DNA from: an uncultured Algibacter sp.
GTDB taxonomy: Bacteria > Bacteroidota > Bacteroidia > Flavobacteriales > Flavobacteriaceae
Length of the DNA: 64,000 nucleotides
Reading direction: 5' to 3'
Assembly (NCBI RefSeq): GCF_947495675.1
Contig: NZ_CANLZX010000007.1
Coordinates: forward strand, 87,224-151,223
The number at the start of each line of letters is the position of its first letter. Position 1 is the first letter of the stretch. Both the position numbers and the translations under genes were made by a program. This document shows, in pieces, positions 58,992 through 64,000 of this stretch. Below the pieces are notes generated by a model. The model did not search any database and was not told the origin of the DNA. It saw only the letters and a program-made list of their open reading frames with translations.

Positions 58992-60887
58992 CTACCAACC
59001 TGGGTTTTGAGGGAAGCCCTCGTAAATTTGAGTCTGTTTAGCTTCAAACGGCAACCAATAATGCTGTGGGAACTCACAAATTCTCTCGACAATAAGTCTT
59101 TCTGTAAAACTAGTTCTGTCTTCTGGAAAATCTAAAGCTAATTTTCTTTTGTATTTATCTAAATGTGCTACTCCCCATCGGCGAATATCTACCCATCTAT
59201 GTGCTTCATAACTTAACTCGACAGCTCTTTCTCTTCTAAGTTCATCCATAAACTTGTTGTTATCTCCCACTATACTAGGATGTACATTAGGAATACCGGC
59301 GCGATTACGAAATAAATTTATAGCTGCCTCGGCAGTTAAGTTGTAAGACGCTGGTGCTGTAGTTGCTCCCTTAGATGCGTGTAATGCTTCTGCATACATT
59401 AAATAAACATCTGTAAGTCGCATATGCAAACGCATACCAGAATATTGACCTATAATATTATTCCATTTACTATGATACTCGCCATCTACTTTAGGATAAA
59501 ATTTTGTCCACATATAGCCTGTTGTAGATTTTTTATTATCAAATATTGTTCTACGGTGTATACCCGCAGTACCTGTATTTTCATACCAAAGTTGGGCAAA
59601 TCTGTGCTGTGCGTCTGCTCCAGTTGCTTTTGGAGCTACCTCCTCTCCATCAATAATATGCCATCTATAAAAACGTGGATCGCGATTTTCAAAAGGCTTA
59701 GTAGGGTTATACAATGGTGTTCCGTATGCACCACTAAGATCATCTTCTATAGAAAGTCCATTAGACATTCCAAAATTGTTATGAATATAATTATGAGTAG
59801 GCGAAATATTTTCTGAAACACTACCATGTATATCTCTATTTACTCCAGATGTCATAAATCTTTCGGCTTGACTTTGATTACCTCCTCCTGCAGAAAACAC
59901 ATATTCTGTACCTCCTGGCCAAGCATTAGGTGTTGCTGTTTTCCAAAACACCTCATCATAATTTTCCCAAGAAGCTAATCCATAACGTCCTTGGTCTGCT
60001 AATTTAAGAATCCCTGAAAAAGCATCAACAGCCATATCACATAACTCTGTATCATATTGATACGTATTAACACTACCATTATTTCCAAACATTAAAGGAC
60101 TTGCTGCTAAAAGTAAGTTTTTACCTTGAAAAGCATATGCCGTTCCTTTGGTAAGCCTACCCTTATTTTCTCCAAATGTTAATTGGCCGTATACCTCGTT
60201 ATCCCAATCTACAGGTAATAACTCAATAGCTCTTTTATAATCTTCATTAGCAAGTAAAGCTACTTCTTTATAGGTCTCTGGACGTGGTATTTCAAAATCG
60301 TCTATTAAGACTCTATCAATGTATGGAAAACGCCCCCAAAATTTCATAATCTCATTATGGAAAAATGCTCTAAAAAAATAAGCTTGTCCTAAAATAACAT
60401 CTTTTTCCTCTTGACTTGCATTTACCATTAAATCAATATTCGCTATTACAATATTAGCTTTACGAATACCACGTAAGCTGCCATCCCATAACCCAGGTCT
60501 TTGTCTGTTAAAATTATTGATATTATCAACATTGGCTGAATTGGTTCCTGTTGAACCATATTCGGAATTTTGATGATTATTAAAGTATGCGAAATTATCT
60601 GATATCACAGCATTGAAGTTACCTGCATCAATATCACCACTTATTTTTACTTCTCTATTAACATGCCCGTCATCACCCAAAAGAAAATCTTGAAAGGTAT
60701 GCGTTTGCACTTCATAGGCTACGACTGAGGCATACATTTCTTCAACGAAACCTTGAGCATTTTTAAAGGTTGAAAAAACCTCTTCTTCATCTATGACTGA
60801 CTCTGGTGCCTGATCTAAATAATCCTCACATGAATACGACAATACGAGTCCAAGGATTATTAATAATTTTATTTTATAGTTTTTCAT
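58992..60887 (-). CDS. SusD/RagB-family nutrient-binding lipoprotein (pair 1)
   Basis: 631 residues, lipoprotein signal (LVLSYSC|EDYLDQAPES near residue 20), a classic SusD start. Helical core (ILGQAYFFRAFFHNEIMKFWGRFPYID, TKGTAYAFQGKNLLLAASPLMF) and C-terminal block NLFRNRAGIPNVHP, ELRRERAVELSYEAHRWVDIRRWG, ending YWLPFEAKQTQ and NPGW. Larger than the SusD of pair 2 and clearly divergent from it, so the two pairs probably bind different oligomers. It lies 12 bp after its SusC partner. Confidence 0.95.
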   Translation of the reverse strand: MKNYKIKLLIILGLVLSYSCEDYLDQAPESVIDEEEVFSTFKNAQGFVEEMYASVVAYEVQTHTFQDFLLGDDGHVNREVKISGDIDAGNFNAVISDNFAYFNNHQNSEYGSTGTNSANVDNINNFNRQRPGLWDGSLRGIRKANIVIANIDLMVNASQEEKDVILGQAYFFRAFFHNEIMKFWGRFPYIDRVLIDDFEIPRPETYKEVALLANEDYKRAIELLPVDWDNEVYGQLTFGENKGRLTKGTAYAFQGKNLLLAASPLMFGNNGSVNTYQYDTELCDMAVDAFSGILKLADQGRYGLASWENYDEVFWKTATPNAWPGGTEYVFSAGGGNQSQAERFMTSGVNRDIHGSVSENISPTHNYIHNNFGMSNGLSIEDDLSGAYGTPLYNPTKPFENRDPRFYRWHIIDGEEVAPKATGADAQHRFAQLWYENTGTAGIHRRTIFDNKKSTTGYMWTKFYPKVDGEYHSKWNNIIGQYSGMRLHMRLTDVYLMYAEALHASKGATTAPASYNLTAEAAINLFRNRAGIPNVHPSIVGDNNKFMDELRRERAVELSYEAHRWVDIRRWGVAHLDKYKRKLALDFPEDRTSFTERLIVERICEFPQHYWLPFEAKQTQIYEGFPQNPGW

Positions 60888-60899
60888 AATATCTTCTTT

Positions 60900-63800
60900 T
60901 TAAAAATTCATATTAAAACCAAAGTTAAATCTCTTTAATGTAGGATAATCTCCTCTAGCTTGTGCATCTGATGACGTATTAAACTCTCTATCATCAGGCA
61001 TATTAGACCATAAGTACAGGTCATTACCGTTTGCAAAAACTTGAAGTTTCTTCAGCCCAATTTTTTTACAAAACTTACTAGGTACATCATAACTTATAGA
61101 AACTGCTTTAAGCCTTGTTAACGATCCATCCAACCAAGTATCTCTAGGATTGGTAGCTCCATTTGCTTGCCATGCAGGTTGTGTATCTGTATTGTTAGGC
61201 GTATCTACGGTCCAATAATCTAAATCGTGCGTATAAATCAATGGTGTTTGTTGCGTAAAGGTATTGTTACTAAATCGTCTTGAAGTATTTTGAGTGCCAT
61301 AAAACTGTGCTGAAACACTAAAACCCTTGTAGCGTGCCCCCAGAGTAGCACTCCAGTTTCTTTGAGGTTGTGATGGATAACCAAAAGGTGCATTATCAAA
61401 ATTAGAATTGTAAATACCATCTCCATCAAAATCAACGACGTCATAATAACCTACACGGGTAAAAGTTTGATTTGTATTTGTTGGTGTTGACATGTAAACA
61501 TCGTCCCAATTTGTTAATATCCCTGCAGGAATGGCTGTTCTTGATTGCCCAATAGGGTAACCTGCAAACCTTTGATAATCAGGTCTAAATAATGGGTCGT
61601 CTCTTGATATTACTTTATCTATTGCTTGGGTATAGTTGAAATTACCAAATAGATTTAACCCGCTCTCAAAGGTATGATTAGCACCTAGAACAAGCTCAAA
61701 ACCTCTTACCTCAACTTCACCAGTATTAAGATCTGGAGGCGTTGCTCCAAAGAAATCTGGTACACTAAGATCACTACCTACAACTACAATATTATCGCGA
61801 TCTTCTGCAAAATAATCAAATTCACCAGTTAACAAACCATCAAATATAGAGAACTCGGCCCCTATGTTATACTTAATAGATGTTTCCCATTGAAGGTTTG
61901 GATTTCCAACTATATCTTCTCTATAAAATGTATAAGGCGATCTTCCAGCATTACCTTGATATGTACTAGGTACTAAAAATGCAGAACCATATACAGGACC
62001 TCCATTTGCCCATTGGGTAATATATCCAAACCTATTCGAAGAATTATCATCACCAACAAGCCCATAAGACCCTCTAATTTTAAGTTTATTTAACCAATCA
62101 GCATTCTCTAAAAACGCTTCGTTTGAAGGTGTCCAACCTAAAGCTATAGAAGGAAAGAGATCAAAACGATATTCTGGACCAAATTTTTCAGACCCATTGT
62201 AAGCGCCGTTTACATCTATAAAATATCTTGAATCGTAATTATAAGTTAACCTTCCAACCCAACTTTCGAGATACCTTGGAAAAACGCTACCTTTAGCAGT
62301 TTCTTTTCTTCTCATTAAAAACAACGCAGTAAAATTATGCTTCTCACCAAAAGCCTTATCATAATTGAAAGAAAAATCATAGGTTAAATTTCTTGATCTC
62401 TGACTATTCTCAACCTGTGAAGTACCTAAAGTCCAAGGTCCTTGAACATAATCAAATCGACTACCATCAACATCTGGAATATTAAACTGCTCACTAGCAC
62501 CATCGTAAAATCTATATTGTACACCCCCATCATTTAAAGATTGCTTACTTCTCATATTATTATCTAGCGAAAATCGTCCTTGAAAAGACAGACCATCCGT
62601 AATAAAGTCTAATTTTTGCTTTAAAATAAAATCTGTATTCACTTGGAAGTTCCTAAACGTATCATACCCATTAGCTGATAAACTTACAATAGGATTATTG
62701 AAAATAAAAGCTGAATTTATTGATTGCCCATAAAACCCATCTGGATATACAGGGGTATATAGGTTTGGAGCTATCTGGTAAATTCCATTTGTTACATTAC
62801 TCACACTAGAAGGTTTTTCTTGAACCCCTAAAAACCCTGAAAGATTAACAGACAACTCTGTTGTACTTGTAATATTAAAATCAATATTACTTCTAAAGTT
62901 AAATCTATCGTATTTAAACTCGCCTAAATTTCCTCGTCCATTATCGTACTTTGCACCATCAAAAATATCACTAACCGTTTGATATGCTAAACTACCAAAA
63001 TATTTAGCCGTTTTATTACCGCCACGCACAGACAAATTAACTCGATAATCTTGCGCAAAATCTTTCAACAATTCATCTTCCCAGTTAATGTTAGGATAAA
63101 TATAACTTTCTTCCAAAGATGCCGGGTTACGGTATTTATCTAAAATAGACAACGGCGTAAAATCACCCCATGAGTTTGGCGCAACTGCTAGTTCTCTAAG
63201 AATAGAGCTATTTGCTTGTGATATTGCATCATAAGAATCTAATTTTTCTGGTAACTGCGACACCATTTTAATAGTTGTATTCACATTTAAAGACAATTCT
63301 GCTTTTCCTGGTTTACCTCTCTTAGTAGTAATTAATATTACACCATTTGCGCCTTCTACACCAAATACAGCTGTAGCAGAAGCATCTTTAAGCACAGACA
63401 GGTTTTCAATATCGTTCATATCAATATCAGTCATGGACCTCTCTACACCATCCACCAGAACAAGAGGACTTCCATCTCCGTTCCATGAACTTAGTCCACG
63501 AATAAATATTCTAATATTATCCTCTCCTGGAACTCCGCTACCTTCTATTGCAGTAACACCTGGTAAATTACCTTGTAATGCCTCTTCAACATTAGTTATA
63601 CCAGCTGCTCTCTCCATTAAATCTGCTCCTTTTACTTGAGTAATGGCTCCCACTACACTTTCTTTTTTCTGGGTACCATAACCTACAATAACTACTTCAT
63701 CTAAACTCGCTATATCCTCCTCTAAAGTCACATTAATTGTGGTCTTGTTAAGAACTTGAATGCTGACAGTTTTGTAACCGATGTAAGAAAACTGTAGAGT

Positions 63801-64000
63801 TTGACTACCTGTAGTTAATTCAAGAGTATACTCTCCATCAAAATCGGTAACGGCACCTCGATTAGTTCCTTTTTGAAGAACACTTACCCCAGGTATAGGT
63901 ATACCACCTACATCTTTCACAACTCCAGAAATCCTATTTTGAGCCTCTAAATTAAAACCTGTAAAACTGGAAAAAACCAGCACAAGCATCAACATGAACG
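60900..64000 (-). CDS. SusC/RagA-family TonB-dependent transporter (pair 1), 5' end cut by window
   Basis: At least 1031 residues; the frame stays open to base 64000. The internal ATG at 63995 falls inside a signal peptide (MLMLVLVFSSFTGF, cleavage near LEAQ), so the true start is probably a few codons outside. Order: carboxypeptidase-regulatory-like domain (ISGVVKDVGGIPIPGVSVLQKG), TonB-box region LDEVVIVGYGTQKK, plug (IRIFIRGLSSWNGDGSPLVLVDGV, SVLKDASATAVFGVEGANGVILI), and barrel ending FNFGFNMNF. First visible gene of the transport operon; its promoter lies outside the window. Confidence 0.94.
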   Translation of the reverse strand, partial: FMLMLVLVFSSFTGFNLEAQNRISGVVKDVGGIPIPGVSVLQKGTNRGAVTDFDGEYTLELTTGSQTLQFSYIGYKTVSIQVLNKTTINVTLEEDIASLDEVVIVGYGTQKKESVVGAITQVKGADLMERAAGITNVEEALQGNLPGVTAIEGSGVPGEDNIRIFIRGLSSWNGDGSPLVLVDGVERSMTDIDMNDIENLSVLKDASATAVFGVEGANGVILITTKRGKPGKAELSLNVNTTIKMVSQLPEKLDSYDAISQANSSILRELAVAPNSWGDFTPLSILDKYRNPASLEESYIYPNINWEDELLKDFAQDYRVNLSVRGGNKTAKYFGSLAYQTVSDIFDGAKYDNGRGNLGEFKYDRFNFRSNIDFNITSTTELSVNLSGFLGVQEKPSSVSNVTNGIYQIAPNLYTPVYPDGFYGQSINSAFIFNNPIVSLSANGYDTFRNFQVNTDFILKQKLDFITDGLSFQGRFSLDNNMRSKQSLNDGGVQYRFYDGASEQFNIPDVDGSRFDYVQGPWTLGTSQVENSQRSRNLTYDFSFNYDKAFGEKHNFTALFLMRRKETAKGSVFPRYLESWVGRLTYNYDSRYFIDVNGAYNGSEKFGPEYRFDLFPSIALGWTPSNEAFLENADWLNKLKIRGSYGLVGDDNSSNRFGYITQWANGGPVYGSAFLVPSTYQGNAGRSPYTFYREDIVGNPNLQWETSIKYNIGAEFSIFDGLLTGEFDYFAEDRDNIVVVGSDLSVPDFFGATPPDLNTGEVEVRGFELVLGANHTFESGLNLFGNFNYTQAIDKVISRDDPLFRPDYQRFAGYPIGQSRTAIPAGILTNWDDVYMSTPTNTNQTFTRVGYYDVVDFDGDGIYNSNFDNAPFGYPSQPQRNWSATLGARYKGFSVSAQFYGTQNTSRRFSNNTFTQQTPLIYTHDLDYWTVDTPNNTDTQPAWQANGATNPRDTWLDGSLTRLKAVSISYDVPSKFCKKIGLKKLQVFANGNDLYLWSNMPDDREFNTSSDAQARGDYPTLKRFNFGFNMNF

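Noticed and set aside
1..64000. CRISPR arrays, tRNA, rRNA, insertion sequences, phage genes
   Set aside because: No repeat-spacer series, cloverleaf, rRNA stretch or transposase/integrase-like protein was seen.

Overview
This window comes from a low-GC marine flavobacterium (Bacteroidota). The evidence is two tandem SusC/SusD pairs, type IX secretion (T9SS) C-terminal sorting domains on three proteins, many lipoprotein signal peptides, and promoters resembling the TAnnTTTG type. Nearly all of it is one polysaccharide utilization locus (PUL). The enzyme set fits a sulfated, rhamnose- and uronate-rich green-algal polysaccharide, most likely ulvan or a close relative. It holds two PL28-like ulvan lyase candidates, a BNR-type (PL24/PL25-like) lyase, a GH105 unsaturated uronyl hydrolase, a sulfatase-GH78 fusion, GH43 and GH3 enzymes (probably for xylose), GH2 enzymes and a large stack of alpha-L-rhamnosidases. 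The substrate is inferred from family content and from remembered similarity to the Formosa agariphila ulvan locus, not from a search.

Layout. (1) 1-20.7 kb, minus strand: a rhamnosidase operon read right to left: GH78, GH59 fusion, GH78, GH106, GH78, GH106, an SGNH-esterase remnant, and a GH2 running off the left edge. A divergent AraC-type regulator (20.9-21.7 kb) stands at its head. (2) 21.7-34.8 kb: a heparinase-like protein, a large T9SS-secreted PL28-like lyase, a third GH106, a PL28-like lipoprotein (the only plus-strand enzyme), a GH2 and a small unknown T9SS protein. (3) 34.8-39.6 kb: a GH43-GH3-GH105 operon. (4) 39.7-41.4 kb: a scar with a DUF4038-type remnant and an unrelated-looking beta-barrel protein. 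(5) 41.4-47.2 kb: the BNR lyase and the sulfatase-GH78 fusion. (6) 47.3-52.7 kb: a four-gene operon of acetylesterase, two exported Gfo/Idh/MocA oxidoreductases and a double DUF1080 protein, which looks like a 3-keto-glycoside cleavage module. (7) 52.9-64.0 kb: a surface glycan-binding protein and two SusD/SusC pairs, the last cut by the window edge.

The most notable signal is regulatory. Eight transcription units in 23.7-47.3 kb carry a direct repeat of an octamer close to ACAGGATA (gene strand), with a 10-bp period. The first base of a -7-like box lies exactly 21 positions beyond the repeat's last base in all eight. The motif flips orientation with the one plus-strand gene. The rhamnosidase operon and the oxidoreductase operon lack it, so the locus seems to have at least two control circuits.

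How it may work together: secreted and surface lyases cut the polymer; SusCD pairs import oligomers; GH105 and possibly the heparinase-like protein handle uronate ends; sulfatase and acetylesterase unmask sugars; GH78/GH106, GH43/GH3, GH2 and GH59 release monosaccharides; the Gfo/Idh-DUF1080 set may break linkages by oxidation and elimination.
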